DNA from: Pleurodeles waltl
Lineage: Eukaryota; Chordata; Amphibia; Caudata; Salamandridae
Assembly (NCBI RefSeq): GCF_031143425.1
Contig: NC_090451.1
Span: 667,368,508-667,432,507, forward strand
Length of the DNA: 64,000 nt
Direction of reading: 5' to 3'
Shown here in pieces: positions 1-10,522 of the stretch (its first letter is position 1; each line of letters begins with the position of its first letter). The notes beneath the pieces were generated by a model, which was not told where the DNA came from, did not search any database, and was given only the letters and a program-made list of their open reading frames with translations. The translations under genes were made by a program, and so were the position numbers.

Positions 1-222
1 CTCACCCTTTGCGGAAAAACAATCTAAGATGGGGTCGACGCCCATGCGCAATGGAGCCGAAAGGGAGGGGTCACTCGGTCCTGTGACTCAAAGACTTCTT
101 CGAAGAAAACCAACTTGTAACACTCCGAGCCCAACACTAGATGGCAGGAACAGTGCACAGCATGTGAATCTGCAGCGCAACATGCCACGAACAGATGTAC
201 ACTGGGTAAGTGACGTTTTCCA
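1..222. repeat. Terminal fragment of a dispersed repeat, possibly DIRS-type
   Basis: The first 220 bases are more GC-rich than what follows, and composition changes abruptly to AT-rich sequence after about 222. The stretch carries no convincing coding sequence. Its style (a GTCGAC/CGAAGAA-rich block, then GTAAGTGACGTTTTCC) resembles the ends of DIRS-like elements such as the complete one at 4755-10705, but it is not the same family. Assigning it to a DIRS terminal repeat is inference from general familiarity with salamander repeats. The element would continue to the left of the window. Confidence 0.35.
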
Positions 223-454
223 TATATATTTATAGGAGTGTATCGATAAAGGAAGCTTCCATGCCAGATTTTCAGAATTTCCAATGATAGATATTTAAAT
301 ATATAATATGCAAAAAGGAGTTGTTACAAAAACAGTATATTCCGGCCTTAGCTTGTTATTTTAAAGATGTGATGTAATTCCCCTGAAATTCGGATATCAG
401 GGAGGCCTAGTCTCAGCCTGATTTTCTTCCATCCAGCTAGGTAATGGTAGTAAC

Positions 455-772
455 CAGTGGTTAATTTGTTCTTGTTTCCGGTGCTGAGGGCCGGGGCTTA
501 TACTTTGGCCTCAAGCATTTGCTGCCAGCAAGACACATATGGAAAAGACGGATGAAGGGAAAATGAAAAAGCGTCACAAAGGGAGAAAGTAGAAAGCTGC
601 AAGAGTGAGCTGAAGGGGCAAGGAGTGGCTTTATAGGGATTGAAGAGGCCCGAGATGGCTTCAGGATTACGCCGCCTCAGTATTCCATGTTCACACATTT
701 AATTGCAGGAGCCATGTGTTTAAGAGGAGTGCTTTGGGCACTGGCACCTTTTTATTTACAAATTAAGCACTG
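455..772. mobile_element. hAT-like MITE, copy 1 (318 bp)
   Basis: The element begins CAGTGGTTAATTTGT and ends ACAAATTAAGCACTG, which are imperfect terminal inverted repeats. It is flanked by a perfect 8-bp direct repeat GTAGTAAC (447-454 and 773-780). An 8-bp duplication with CAG-type termini is the signature of the hAT superfamily. No transposase is encoded, so it is non-autonomous. A related copy lies at 24531-24874 in the opposite orientation, sharing the 'lacking-ORF' interior, for example the segment around the CTCAAGCATTTGC motif. The minus-strand open frame inside it (498-698) is not considered a gene. Confidence 0.85.
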
Positions 773-780
773 GTAGTAAC

Positions 781-3700
781 AAACCACACTGCTGTGTTTT
801 AAGACTTCCCTTTGTATAAATAGCATCCTCTTCTTAAAAGCTATTTAGAACCTGGGTTTTGTAATCGCTTATTTCGTGAACAATGTCTTTTTTTTAGTGA
901 TTCATATTTTAAGTAAAAGCCGAAGTTCTAAACTTGACAGTTAAACGTTTCTATTCTCACTGCAAACAGTCAGACTGCCAGGATTTCACTTACTATTTTA
1001 GTTAAAGAAGTTTGGGAGGAAAAACTAGTTTTTCCCACCAAATGCACCAAAATGAACTTGCCATGTAAAATACATAATTAGTGACACGTGTAATAAGGTC
1101 CAATACGCCTACTCAGGGTTCAAGAGATATTTACAAACCACTCAGTTGCTGGCCTCATGGTTTACTGTGTCACTAAAACACCTTGATGGCAATATATTTC
1201 CAAACTGCATGAATTCCCCTTTACGTATCCTCAATGTTTAAGTAGTATAGTATATCTAAAATATTTGGTGGCACTATGCAGCCGTGGATCAACTCTAGAA
1301 ACCCCTAGCCTCTATGATCTCCCGTAGGTCACACCGTGTCTTCAAGCGTATATATAGACAGTAAAGTAACAAATATATGTATAGGTTGATTTTAAAATAT
1401 AGTCTACATTTACAAAAGAGAATACATGTTCTTCCATGTGTATCACTTAGCAGACCATACATTATCATGTGTGTACGTCACAGTGCACCATAGTGTATCA
1501 CATGGCAGACCACACATTATCCTCTATACGTCACCCTGGCAAACATACGTTTCTCACCTAGAGGTCACAAGCCATACGGTGCTTCTAAGTGACATCACTG
1601 ACCATATGCTTGGGCCGGTGTATCCCCCGGAAATCTAAATATTGTCCTTTGTACATAAAGTGTTGTAGCTCATACTGTAACTAAAATCACCGTAGATCTT
1701 TGTTTCTGTGTTGTCAGCAGGAAAGAGAAACATCTTAATTAAAAATTACCTGTATCCTCAAGAATGTACAGAAAACCACTGCAGTGAGTTTTGAAGGTGT
1801 AATGTAGTATTAAGAACGATTTAAAGTGCTATTACACACTCTCACAAACTGAGGCCAGCAAGATATCTCAAATCAAGCTCTTTCCACGAGGAGACATCCT
1901 GATTCGCTAATGCTGCCAAAGAACAGCAAGCCCAGTGAGTGAGGACCTGCAATGAATGTCAACCTTATTTCAATCAGTGTGCTTTATCATAGGATCTTAG
2001 CATCATAAGTAATCAAGGATGATCAAAGGAGGAGTTATTTGATGCCCTTGAGGTTTACCTTCGAGGCCAAAAGTGCATTGGTTGCTCATCTTTGCCAATA
2101 AGGGAGGTAGTGCTGCATGTGAGCCTATCTCCACCTTGCAGTGCAGAGGTGTGCAAAGTATTGTACACTGCATTAGGAACGTGACGCACACATTTGGACT
2201 TGAATTCTCTGTATTGCAAGATTTATCTTGCAGGGTTTGCTGCATCTCAACAGCAGAGACTGGATGTAAGATCTGTTTGTTGCATATGTTCGTGAGATCA
2301 CATCGCATATGTTTCATGTAGTACAGGACATTGTTTGAGGGAGCAAAGAACATTTATTTGTGTTCCTGTGACTCAGAGCACACCTTGTGCTACTGTGGAG
2401 ATTCTTAAGATTGTCCTGTAAACCCAGAGGTTTGGTGTGTTGGTACACTCTGATCCAGAACTACACCCAAGCCTTTTGTTACAAATGATGCATAGTTTCC
2501 CAGTTCAGTGAAAAACCTGTATTTGGGCCTTGCATAACTGGGTTTTGTTACGAGGATTTGTTGCACTGGTTCCCATGATTATACTAAATATTCAATTTAG
2601 TTTCTTTTCTGGCTTAATTCAGTCCCTGTGCCGAGTACAAAATTCAGGCTTTATTTGCCAGAAAAGCATGCTGGAAAGGTTACCCCCCGATTTCGCACAA
2701 TCGGAAACCTCATGAAAAGTAATATACCTATGCGCATGGCTTTAAAGCTTGTTTGCTTTACAGCATCATTAGCAGGGTATTTGAAATGTAAATAAAAATG
2801 GAAGCACTGGGTTTTACCCAGGCTTTACTATCCATGAATAGACTGACCATTTATTCCTAACTGAACATTAAAGTGCTATGCACTGCAGACAACCTTATAT
2901 TTGGATCCCGCATGGGCCTCATTCAAACCTGATGTCCGCAGTGAAGCTCAGTCTAATAAAGACTTGCATATTAATGGAGGAACTTTTGGGTCTTAGTATG
3001 ATACTAAATAGTGTCTCCTCTAGTCTTGCATCATCCATTGAATCCCCGAGCTTCATCATTGACCCTTCAGGAAACTATAATTGCCAACTGAAAGACAACA
3101 TCTTTGAGCCAGAACTTCTAGTTACAAGGCAACTTCAGAATTGCTAGCTTCAGGGAAGTCACAGGAAACCAAATCTATTAACTGCGAGGGAGCAACAGGA
3201 AGTCAGAATTGCCACATACTAGAAAACCACAAGAACCACTAATTGCTAGCTCAAGGAAAGCCCCGGGAAACCAGAACTGTCAGCCACAAGGAAGCTGCCC
3301 AAGGAAGCCGCAGGGAGTGAGGACTGAGAGTGACCTGAAACCTTTACGAAATAAAGAACTGCTTGTACGAAGGAACTTCATGAGCCAATGTTTAGTTCTT
3401 AGTACTCCTGTGGGTGCCTCCACAGGTCGCGTTTCCATGCACATAGATGCTCAAAAGCACACCTGGTATACCCACTGTTTGATAGAAACCTAAAGGAAAT
3501 GTAGCTTCTTGAAATTCCATAAAAATATTTGATATCATTTTCTCAATGTTGTCTCCTGCCAGCCAATCAAGAGCAACAAGTCAATCTACCCACTAATATA
3601 TTCCAAAGGGTGTGCTATTTTTTATAGTTTCCTGAGTTCAGACCAAGAAGCTGAGACGAGCAAATTATCTAAAGTTAATTAAAAAGTTTTAAAAATGTGT

Positions 3701-4439
3701 GGATTGTGGCCACAACCCCTCAAACTATCCATACATGTTTTTGTCCCCGCACTTAGATGCCTGAAGTTAAATGTTGGAGTCATTTGGTCCGATTAGCTAG
3801 CCTCATACGCAATGAGTCCAGCCAACTGGTAGGCAATATATTTCTTGGGATGCATAAAATCGATGAAAGCATGGTACTGCTATGCTTCGATATAATTTTG
3901 AAGTTAAGACAGTTTCTGCCCCCAAATAACATGAACTCACACCAGTACTTACTAGAGTTTGCCTTGAAATTGTACCCCTCGCTGCTGCTGTTTTAGTAAG
4001 TGGCCACCTCAATGCCTTTTACAAGACTTAGACAGTACTGGAATGCCTACATTTGGATAGCTAGATTCCTCCCTAAAATGTTCCTGCCTAAGGGAGGGAA
4101 AATGACAAATTAATCTGTGGTAATCATTATTACAGTATTAGAACCACAATTGTTTTTGAAAATGTCCTAAGCCTGTTTTGTGCTGTCCATTTTAACAACT
4201 AGGGGACCATAAACCTATTGCAGCCTTTAATGTCTGTCACCACTGCTGAGAGGCCACTTTTGTGAAATTTTATTTAAAAAAAAACACACATTTTCCACCA
4301 ATTCCTATGGGTATCCAGTAGGTAAGATTACAACTGGACTCGCTCAAGTTGGTTCAGTATAGTGTGCAGAATTCAAAAAGGTTGTTTTGTACGCTTCCAT
4401 ACGAACCTGGGTGATATATCTCGAACACTGATGCCACAG
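781..4439. other. Non-coding, probable intron of the downstream semaphorin
   Basis: About 3.6 kb of AT-rich sequence without a coding signal. Open frames are short, lack family motifs and occur on both strands. Apart from the weak tandem pattern near 3.1-3.3 kb, no recognisable element was seen. Because the last exon of a class 6 semaphorin lies downstream on the plus strand at 14484, this is most simply intronic. Confidence 0.5.
3065..3330. repeat. Degenerate short tandem repeat
   Basis: Variants of a motif of the type 'AGGAAACCAGAATTGCTAGC' recur roughly every 35 to 50 bases. Examples are CAGGAAACTATAATTGCC, CAACTTCAGAATTGCTAGC, AGGAAGTCAGAATTGCC and GGGAAACCAGAACTGTC. The units are diverged, so this is an old minisatellite-like array. 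It breaks up the local open frames at 2878-3147 and 3209-3493, which are therefore not called as genes. Confidence 0.45.
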
Positions 4440-4754
4440 AAACTTCATCAACCAGAGTAAGAAATGGCACTCAAAGACGGGAGAAGGTCAGCTCCTGTTT
4501 ATTACATCAAGCTGCCCCGGACAGAACGCGTTTTGGCTGTGACAGCCTTTGTCAGCTAAAGAGCGCCATTTTGGTAAAGGTATTTCTTTCTCTGATGGGA
4601 GACGTTTTTGTGGCATTTTAAAAACGCTAGCGGTAACCCTTTTCGGTGCATCACCAGCAATTAGGTGCAGGCCAGCAAAACCACAGCTTTTGGGGAAAAT
4701 TTCTAGAACTGAATGCACACTAACCTGCGATTTTGCATCTAAATATTTCCAACG
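4440..4754 (-). repeat. Repeat remnant with hammerhead-like core, possibly Penelope-type
   Basis: On the minus strand about 4520-4562 reads CTGACAAAGGCTGTCACAGC followed by CAAAACGCGTT. This has the layout of a small type I hammerhead ribozyme (CUGANGA, a GGCUGU..ACAGCC stem, GAAA, then ACGCGU), as known from terminal repeats of Penelope-like elements and from newt satellite 2. Two core positions that should be G are A here, so it would be inactive. There is no RT nearby to prove a Penelope origin. The DIRS element at 4755 abuts or interrupts this repeat. Confidence 0.3.
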
Positions 4755-4967
4755 AACGAGTTACTTACCTTCGGTAACGACTTTTCTGGTGGATACATTA
4801 GCTACCTGTGGATTCCTCACCTAATGAATACCCCCCTTTGCGCCAGCATTCGACGGAAATCTTCTTCCTAGCTTCTGCACGTCGACGAGGACGTCACATT
4901 TGCCCACGCGACGCCGTCTGACGTCATACAGGCAATAAGAAGTCCTCGCCGACGTGCCGACGTCAGT
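4755..4967. repeat. DIRS left (3') inverted terminal repeat
   Basis: Bases 4802-4967 are the near-perfect inverted complement of 10523-10688. The outer 47 bases (4755-4801) are unique to this end and include GTTACTTACCTTCGGTAACG, itself a short palindrome. Unequal outer extensions that are both represented in the internal complementary region are normal for DIRS elements. Confidence 0.9.
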
Positions 4968-5078
4968 ACCAACATTTTTTACGTGCCTGAGAACAATAAT
5001 CCAATGAGATGAAAGACAAAAGCAATATTTCATGACATTGTAAACAACACATCATTGCGAGAAGATGGACTACTAATT

Positions 5079-5165
5079 TAATATATATATTTTTTTAAAT
5101 AAATAAATATATACACTAAACATAAATATAAATATATATACACATGCACATATATACATAATCTA
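5079..5165. repeat. AT-rich simple sequence inside the DIRS 3' non-coding region
   Basis: A low-complexity run of TA/ATAAA/ACATATA units between the left terminal repeat and the internal complementary region. It looks like a microsatellite that expanded in the non-coding part of the element. Confidence 0.6.
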
Positions 5166-5246
5166 TACCAGTCCTCAAAACCAAGAGGAGCACACTCAAG
5201 AATTACTTGGTGAGACCAAACAGGCAACGGGGAGGCGGGTGGGACC

Positions 5247-5357
5247 GTGAGGAATCCACAGGTAGCTAATGTATCCACCAGAAAAGTCGTTACCGAAGGT
5301 AAGTAACTCGTTCTTCTGATGGATACAACTACCTGTGGATTCCTCACCTAATGAATA
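5247..5357. repeat. DIRS internal complementary region (ICR)
   Basis: Bases 5247-5312 are the reverse complement of the left end (4755-4820, 66 nt). The adjoining 5314-5357 are the reverse complement of the right end (10660-10703, 44 nt). In the DIRS replication model this segment templates joining of the two cDNA ends into a circle. The junction reads CTCGTTCTTCTG, giving a GTT (AAC on the other strand) at the presumed recombination point. It sits immediately after the recombinase reading frame. Confidence 0.9.
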
Positions 5358-5401
5358 GAGTCCCAAAGCAGTACCGCGCCCGGTGGTGGGTGCCTGAATG
5401 G

Positions 5402-7003
5402 TCAAACCAAGAAATCCTGCAGCACTGACCGTGCAAAATGGCCGTCCCTTCGGACCTCAGAGTCCAAGCAGTAATGTTTCGCAAAAGTGTGAAAGGACGA
5501 CCAAGTTGCGGCCTTGCAGATGTCGACCACAGGAACACCTCTGGCCAAGGCCGAAGTGTCCGACTTAGCTCTGGTGGAATGAGCTCTAATACCATCATGA
5601 GGATCCTTCTTTGCTAAAGAATAACACATTTTAATGCAAAGAACAACCCACCTGGAGAGTGTTCTCTTGTGGACTGCCTTTCCTCTCCTCTTGCCCACGT
5701 ATCCGATGAAAAGCTGATCCTCCAGCCTGAAATCCTTCGTCCTGTCTATGTAAAAGCTTAACGCCCTTTTTGGGTCCAAGCGGTGTAGTCTCTCTTCTTC
5801 CTTTGAAGGATGAGGCGGAGGATAGAACGTGGACAGAGTAATTGTCTGGGCCAAATGAAAGGGTGAAACAACCTTCGGAAGGAAAGCAGCCTTGGTCCTC
5901 AACACCACCTTATCCCCATAAAAAGTTGTATAAGGGGGTTTTACCGATAAAGCCTGCAACTCACTCACTCTCCTTGCGGATGTTATAGCCACCAGGAAGA
6001 CTGTTTTAAGAACTAACAACCTTAAGGGGCAAGAATGCATAGGTTCAAAAGGGGACCCCATAAGGAAAGTTAGGACCAAGGACAAATCCCATTGAGGCAT
6101 AACGAAAGGATTTGGAGGAAATTTATTCATAAGGCCCTTTAAGAATCTAAGTACTATAGGAGATTTAAATAACGAAGGCTGGTCTGGAAGACAAATGAAG
6201 GCTGACAAAGCAGACAAGTAACCTTTAACAGTAGCAACGGCACAACCCCTCTGTGCTAAAGACAAAGCAAAAGATAAAACATCTGACAAGTGAGCAGGTA
6301 AGGGATCAATCTGCCTCTCTCCACACCATACCACAAACTTAGACCACCTATTAGCGTAGATAGATTTAGTGGAGTGTCGCCTGGCCGCTAAGATAACATC
6401 CACTACATCAGGCGGGAGAGAGAAAGAACTCAGGTTGCCCCGTTCAATCTCCAGGCATGAAGGTGCAGACTCTGGAGGTGGGGGTGTAAAACCTGCCCCT
6501 GCGACTGCGAGAGGAGGTCTGCCCTGAGAGGGAGACGGAGCGGAGGGCACAGTGAGAGTTGGAGAAGGTCCGTGTACCATACCCTCCTTGGCCAATCCGG
6601 AGCTATTAAGATGACTTGGGCCCGGTCTTGGCGTATTTTCCTCAACACTCGAGGAATCAAGGGTATGGGGGGGAAACGCGTAAAGCAACTGGTCGCACCA
6701 GGTTCTCTGAAACGCGTCCCCCAACGCTCCTTGCACCGGATACTGGAGGCTGCAGAATAACGGGCAGTGCGAGTTCTCCCGGGTGGCAAACAGATCTATC
6801 TGGGGAAACCCCCACATCTGGAAGATTAGACAGACTTGATCTGAATGGAGACGCCACTCGTGGTCAGCCGAGAAATGGCGACTGAGACTGTCCGCACGTA
6901 CATTCAAGACTCCGGCCAGATGATTTGCTACCAAGCAAATCTGATGGTCCTTTGCCCAGGACCATAGCCGAAGAGCTTCTCTGCAGAGAAGGTACGACCC
7001 CAC
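5402..7003 (-). CDS. DIRS pol, 3' part: end of RNase H, methyltransferase-like region, tyrosine recombinase
   Basis: A 533-residue open frame continuing the RT frame after one TAG at 7025-7027. Residues 1-45 finish the RNase H domain (the NVRADSLSRH motif). Around residues 60-90 comes IDLFATRENSHCP, the start of the methyltransferase-like segment of DIRS pol. The expected continuation (PPIPLIPRVLRK, then APDWPRR) is in another frame at about 6440-6670, showing two compensating indels near the G-run at 6665. The C-terminal 330 residues are a tyrosine recombinase with the R (ARRVSEL, about 5960-5990), HxxR (HSTR, about 5580) and nucleophile Tyr (FAKHY, Tyr codon at 5471-5473). It would resolve the circular intermediate into the genome. 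The frame ends just before the ICR. The recombinase part itself looks intact. Confidence 0.85.
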   Translation of the reverse strand: MGSYLLCREALRLWSWAKDHQICLVANHLAGVLNVRADSLSRHFSADHEWRLHSDQVCLIFQMWGFPQIDLFATRENSHCPLFCSLQYPVQGALGDAFQRTWCDQLLYAFPPHTLDSSSVEENTPRPGPSHLNSSGLAKEGMVHGPSPTLTVPSAPSPSQGRPPLAVAGAGFTPPPPESAPSCLEIERGNLSSFSLPPDVVDVILAARRHSTKSIYANRWSKFVVWCGERQIDPLPAHLSDVLSFALSLAQRGCAVATVKGYLSALSAFICLPDQPSLFKSPIVLRFLKGLMNKFPPNPFVMPQWDLSLVLTFLMGSPFEPMHSCPLRLLVLKTVFLVAITSARRVSELQALSVKPPYTTFYGDKVVLRTKAAFLPKVVSPFHLAQTITLSTFYPPPHPSKEEERLHRLDPKRALSFYIDRTKDFRLEDQLFIGYVGKRRGKAVHKRTLSRWVVLCIKMCYSLAKKDPHDGIRAHSTRAKSDTSALARGVPVVDICKAATWSSFHTFAKHYCLDSEVRRDGHFARSVLQDFLV

Positions 7004-7024
7004 TCCTCCCTGTTTGTTTATATA

Positions 7025-8506
7025 CTACATCGCGGTAGTATTGTCTGTGAGGACCTGAACCGACTGACCGCGAAGGGATGGGAGGAAGGCCTTGAGAGCC
7101 AGACGTACAGCCCGTAACTCTAACAGATTGATATGAAACATCTGTTGATCTGGAGACCAAAGACCTTTGATCTCCAGATACCCCAGATGAGCTCCCCACC
7201 CTAGAGTGGAAGCATCCGTTATGACCGTGGTCACTGGTGGAGGCTGCGTGAACGGCCTTCCCCGGGAAAGATTGTCATCCGCAATCCACCACTTCAAATC
7301 CGTGGCAGCATCTCTGGAGATCTTGACAGAACCTTCGAGATCTCCTTTGTGTTGAGACCACTGCCTTCGGAGGCACCACTGGAGAGCCCTCATGTGCCAG
7401 CGAGCATGCGTGACCAACAGTATGCAGGAGGCAAACAGACCGAGCAGACGAAGGACCTTGAGGACTGGAATGACCGCTCCACCTTGAAACATTGGAACCA
7501 ACGCTTGAATGTCTTGAATCCGCTGAGGCGGAGGAAAGGCTTGATCCAATGTTGTATCCAGTACTGCCCCTATGAACAGGAGGCGTTGAGAGGGCTCTAG
7601 GTGAGATTTGGGCACGTTCACCGAAAAACCCAGGTCGAACAACAACTGAGTTGTCGACTGCAGATGATGCAGCACAAGCTCCGGGGACTTGGCTTTGATC
7701 AACCAGTCGTCCAAGTAAGGTAATACTGCTATCCCCTTCCTTCTGAGCTCTGCCGCAACCACCGACATCACCTTCGTGAAGACTCGAGGTGCTGAAGTAA
7801 GACCAAACGGGAGGACAGCAAACTGATAGTGCTGCGACCCTACCACAAACCGGAGATACTTCCTGTGCGACTTGAGTATCGGGATATGAAAATAAGCATC
7901 CTGCAAGTCGACAGACACCATCCAATCTCCCTTGTTCAACGCCAAAAGCACCTGAGCTAGGCTCAGCATCTTGAACTTTTCCTGTTTGAGGAACCAATTC
8001 AAAATCCTCAGGTCCAGGATTGGTCTCAACCGACCATCCTTTTTGGGAATCAGGAAGTACCTGGAATAACAACCTTGACCCTTTTCCTGCTCTGGAACCA
8101 ACTCCACCGTGCCCTTTAAAAGGAGGACTTGAACCTCCTGTTCTAACAACCGGAGGTGATCTGCTGAACAATAGGATGGGCGGGGTGGGATGGGGGGCGG
8201 GAACTCCCGAAAGGGAAGGGTGTAGCCTTTTCCCACAATGCTGGTAAGCCAGGCGTCTGATGTGATGACCTCCCACTTGTGAAGAAAATACAGTAACCTT
8301 CCCCCTACAGGAGAGGAGTGAGTGGGAATTGGTGGAAGCCTAAGGCTGCTTCCCCTGCTGCACCCCTCCAGAGGAAGAGGCAGAATGCTGCTGAGAGGCT
8401 CCCCTGGTACGGACCCTACCCCTCCCTCTAAATGATCTATAGGTGAGAGAGGAGGTAGGCTGTTGGAATCTCCCCCGAAAGGAAGAGGAGGATGAGCCAC
8501 GACCAA
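7025..8506 (-). CDS. DIRS pol, 5' part: reverse transcriptase and RNase H, ended by a nonsense codon
   Basis: A 493-residue open frame. After a Pro-rich N-terminus comes the RT domain: YFLIPKKDGRLRPILDLR near residues 150-170, SVDLQDAYFHIP near 200, LPFGLTSAPRVF near 235 and the catalytic YLDDWL (about 7699-7720, residues about 263-268). RNase H follows (ITDASTLGWGAHL, then HINLLELRAV). The frame stops at TAG 7025-7027 in the middle of RNase H (TDNTTAM then stop). The same frame resumes at once with YINKQGG and continues as the 5402-7003 entry, so this is a single base-change nonsense mutation in a once-continuous pol. The 5' end overlaps the gag frame by 70 bp, as is usual in compact DIRS elements. 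Confidence 0.9.
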   Translation of the reverse strand: MVVAHPPLPFGGDSNSLPPLSPIDHLEGGVGSVPGEPLSSILPLPLEGCSRGSSLRLPPIPTHSSPVGGRLLYFLHKWEVITSDAWLTSIVGKGYTLPFREFPPPIPPRPSYCSADHLRLLEQEVQVLLLKGTVELVPEQEKGQGCYSRYFLIPKKDGRLRPILDLRILNWFLKQEKFKMLSLAQVLLALNKGDWMVSVDLQDAYFHIPILKSHRKYLRFVVGSQHYQFAVLPFGLTSAPRVFTKVMSVVAAELRRKGIAVLPYLDDWLIKAKSPELVLHHLQSTTQLLFDLGFSVNVPKSHLEPSQRLLFIGAVLDTTLDQAFPPPQRIQDIQALVPMFQGGAVIPVLKVLRLLGLFASCILLVTHARWHMRALQWCLRRQWSQHKGDLEGSVKISRDAATDLKWWIADDNLSRGRPFTQPPPVTTVITDASTLGWGAHLGYLEIKGLWSPDQQMFHINLLELRAVRLALKAFLPSLRGQSVQVLTDNTTAM

Positions 8507-8988
8507 ATCCGCGAAACCTCCTTAAAAAATCTGGAGGAGGCAGAAGAAGTGGCTTGCAGTCCTAACGACTTGGCCGTGGCCCTGCTCTCCTTAAACCTCT
8601 CCAAAGCCGAATCCGCCTTGGCACCAAAGAACTTGTCCCCATCCAAAGGGAGGTCCAACAGGGTCGACTGCACATCCGAAGAGAACCTTGAGTTGCGAAG
8701 CCAAGCCTGTCTTCTCGCAACCACAGCCGTGCCCATCGCTCTGGCCACTGAGTCAGTTGTATCCAAGCCAGATTGGATAACCTGGGTTGCAGCAGCTTGA
8801 GCTTCTGACACGAGATTCAAAAGTCCTTGAGGAACCTCTGTATGCGAAGATGTTATCTCGTCCATCAGAGCATAAATGTACCTCCCCAAAATACACGTAG
8901 CGTTGGTGGACTTTAACGCCATGCTACATGACGAGAACACTTTCTTTGACTGCATATCCATCTTTTTGGAGTCCCTGTCCGCCGGCAC
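8437..8988 (-). pseudogene. DIRS gag, C-terminal part
   Basis: The frame begins after PADRDSKKMD and runs through an Ala/Ser-rich helical region with LDLPLDGDKFFG and ERFKESRATAKSLGL, the conserved end of DIRS gag. The same block is recognisable in the decayed second DIRS at 25.3 kb. It is offset by one frame from the upstream gag piece (9014-10036), which ends at a TGA, so gag is broken here. It overlaps the RT frame at its 3' end. The methionine at 8988 is not a true start; the triplet there is GTG and the protein should continue from upstream. Confidence 0.75.
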
Positions 8989-9013
8989 TTGATGGAAAAG
9001 ATCCAGGTGCAGA

Positions 9014-10036
9014 TCATGTAGAACAGGAAGCCTGGACCACCAAGCTTTCAGGCGTAGGGTGTCTGGAAAGAAAGCCAGGGTCAGTTGGTGCAGCCTGATA
9101 CCTCCTGGCCACAGACCTATTGACAGCCGAGGAAGATACCGGCTTCTTCCAGACCTCCAATACAGGTTCTAGCAGCACCTCGTTAAATGGCAAAAGAGGT
9201 TCTGCTGATGTAGAGGCCGGATGTAAAACCTCAGTCAACAGATTTTGTTTCGCCTCAGCTACCGGCAAAGGCAGTTCCAGGAAGTTAGCTGCCTTCCTTA
9301 TCATAGCATGAAAAGTGGCCGCCTCCTCAGTATACTTCCCTGGAGATGACAAGTCCCACTCAGGGGAAGTATCAAGGCCACTAGCTGTGTCCAGTCCATG
9401 TAGACCCTCGCCAGAGTCCTCAATTTCTCCTTCCTCCAGGACCCTCTCATACTCTTGTTCCTCCAAGAGACGGAGAGCACGTCTCCTCGAATGTAGCCTC
9501 TCCTCAATTCTCGGCGTCGACATGGCGTCTGCAGATGTCGAGGAACGACGCCGATCACCGGATCCGTCCGACGCCGGGTCAGGCGCCACAGGTAGCTTCG
9601 ACGCCGAGCCAGGAGTCGGATGAAGAGAAGTCTGCCTCGGAGTTGCAGAAGGCCCTGCCGGTGTCACTGGCCGAAGCCGATGAAGCTGAAACGTCTGGAG
9701 CCACCGGAGCCGACACCGGCGCCGAGCCCACGTTCCCCAAGGGGAGAAAGGGCATGAAGGGTGCTGGTCGCAGCGGCGCCGGAGCACCCAAACTGAAAGC
9801 CAACGGACCCGAAGGCCCAGTTGGAGCACCACCTGGAAGATGGAAAACATCGCATTTAAAAATGCGGTATTATCGGCTCCAGGGGCCGGGAAAGTCGGAT
9901 ACTGGGATGCCTGGATTGAAGGCGACTCCGACGCCGGCCTTGACGTCCGCGACGTCGGTGAGAACACTTGAGGCTGTGGCACCTCAAATACTGAAGGCGG
10001 CTGCCCAGGCGAAGACAGCGAAGCTGGAGAAGGCAA
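9014..10036 (-). pseudogene. DIRS gag, central part
   Basis: A 340-residue open frame: Pro/Ser-rich N-terminal half, an Arg/Glu-rich segment (RRRALRLLEEQEYERVLEEG), an acidic stretch, then a structured C-terminal half ending HPTPESLVVQASCST. It is separated from the first gag piece (10125-10454) by a frame change and ends at a TGA at 9014-9016. That TGA probably arose from a CGA codon, since the downstream SAPGSF is the expected continuation. The long plus-strand open frame at 9535-10059 is only its antisense shadow. Confidence 0.7.
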
Positions 10037-10124
10037 CGGCGTCGAAGGATGAGGAGTGACTGTGTGACTGACCTCCCAAGTCTTGCGACATCGAGTCGAT
10101 GGCGACCTCGACCGGGACCTCTCC

Positions 10125-10454
10125 TTACTCGACCGGCGCCGTGATTCCCGACGGCGCCGGGACTCTCTGACGTCGATGAGACTTCGGCGAGGAGGATTTT
10201 CTATGGTGCCTCTTCTCCTTTCTCTTCGACTTCGCCATAAAAAGTTTGGCCTCTCGCTCCTTCAGGGCTTTCGGATTCATGTGTTGACATGAATCACACC
10301 TGGCCACATCATGGTCGGAATATAAACACCACAAACAGTCCGAATGTGGGTCAGTAACCAACATTTTGCCCCCACATTCTCGACAGGGCTTAAAACCAGA
10401 CTTCCTCTGAGACATAGTAACCCCAGAGAAAAAACACTCAGCAAAAAAACACAC
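10125..10454 (-). pseudogene. DIRS gag, N-terminal zinc-binding part
   Basis: A 109-residue open frame whose likely native start is the internal Met of MSQRKSGFKPCRECGG. It contains three CxxC pairs (CRECGG, CLWC, CDSCQH), a probable zinc-binding module, followed by a Lys/Arg-rich tail (KSKRKEKRHHRK) that may bind nucleic acid or act as a nuclear signal. This is the first coding block after the right terminal repeat. It ends at a stop at 10125-10127, before the next gag frame at 10036, so gag is interrupted by a frameshift. Confidence 0.7.
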
Positions 10455-10522
10455 TGTAACCGTCGAACAGCAACAGTAGCTCCCTCGAAGATAACCGTTT
10501 CGAATGGCACGGAAAAAAGGGA

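Noticed and set aside
9535..10059. 174-codon plus-strand frame across DIRS gag
   Set aside because: Antisense to the GC-rich gag frame; no motif and opposite to the element's coding strand.
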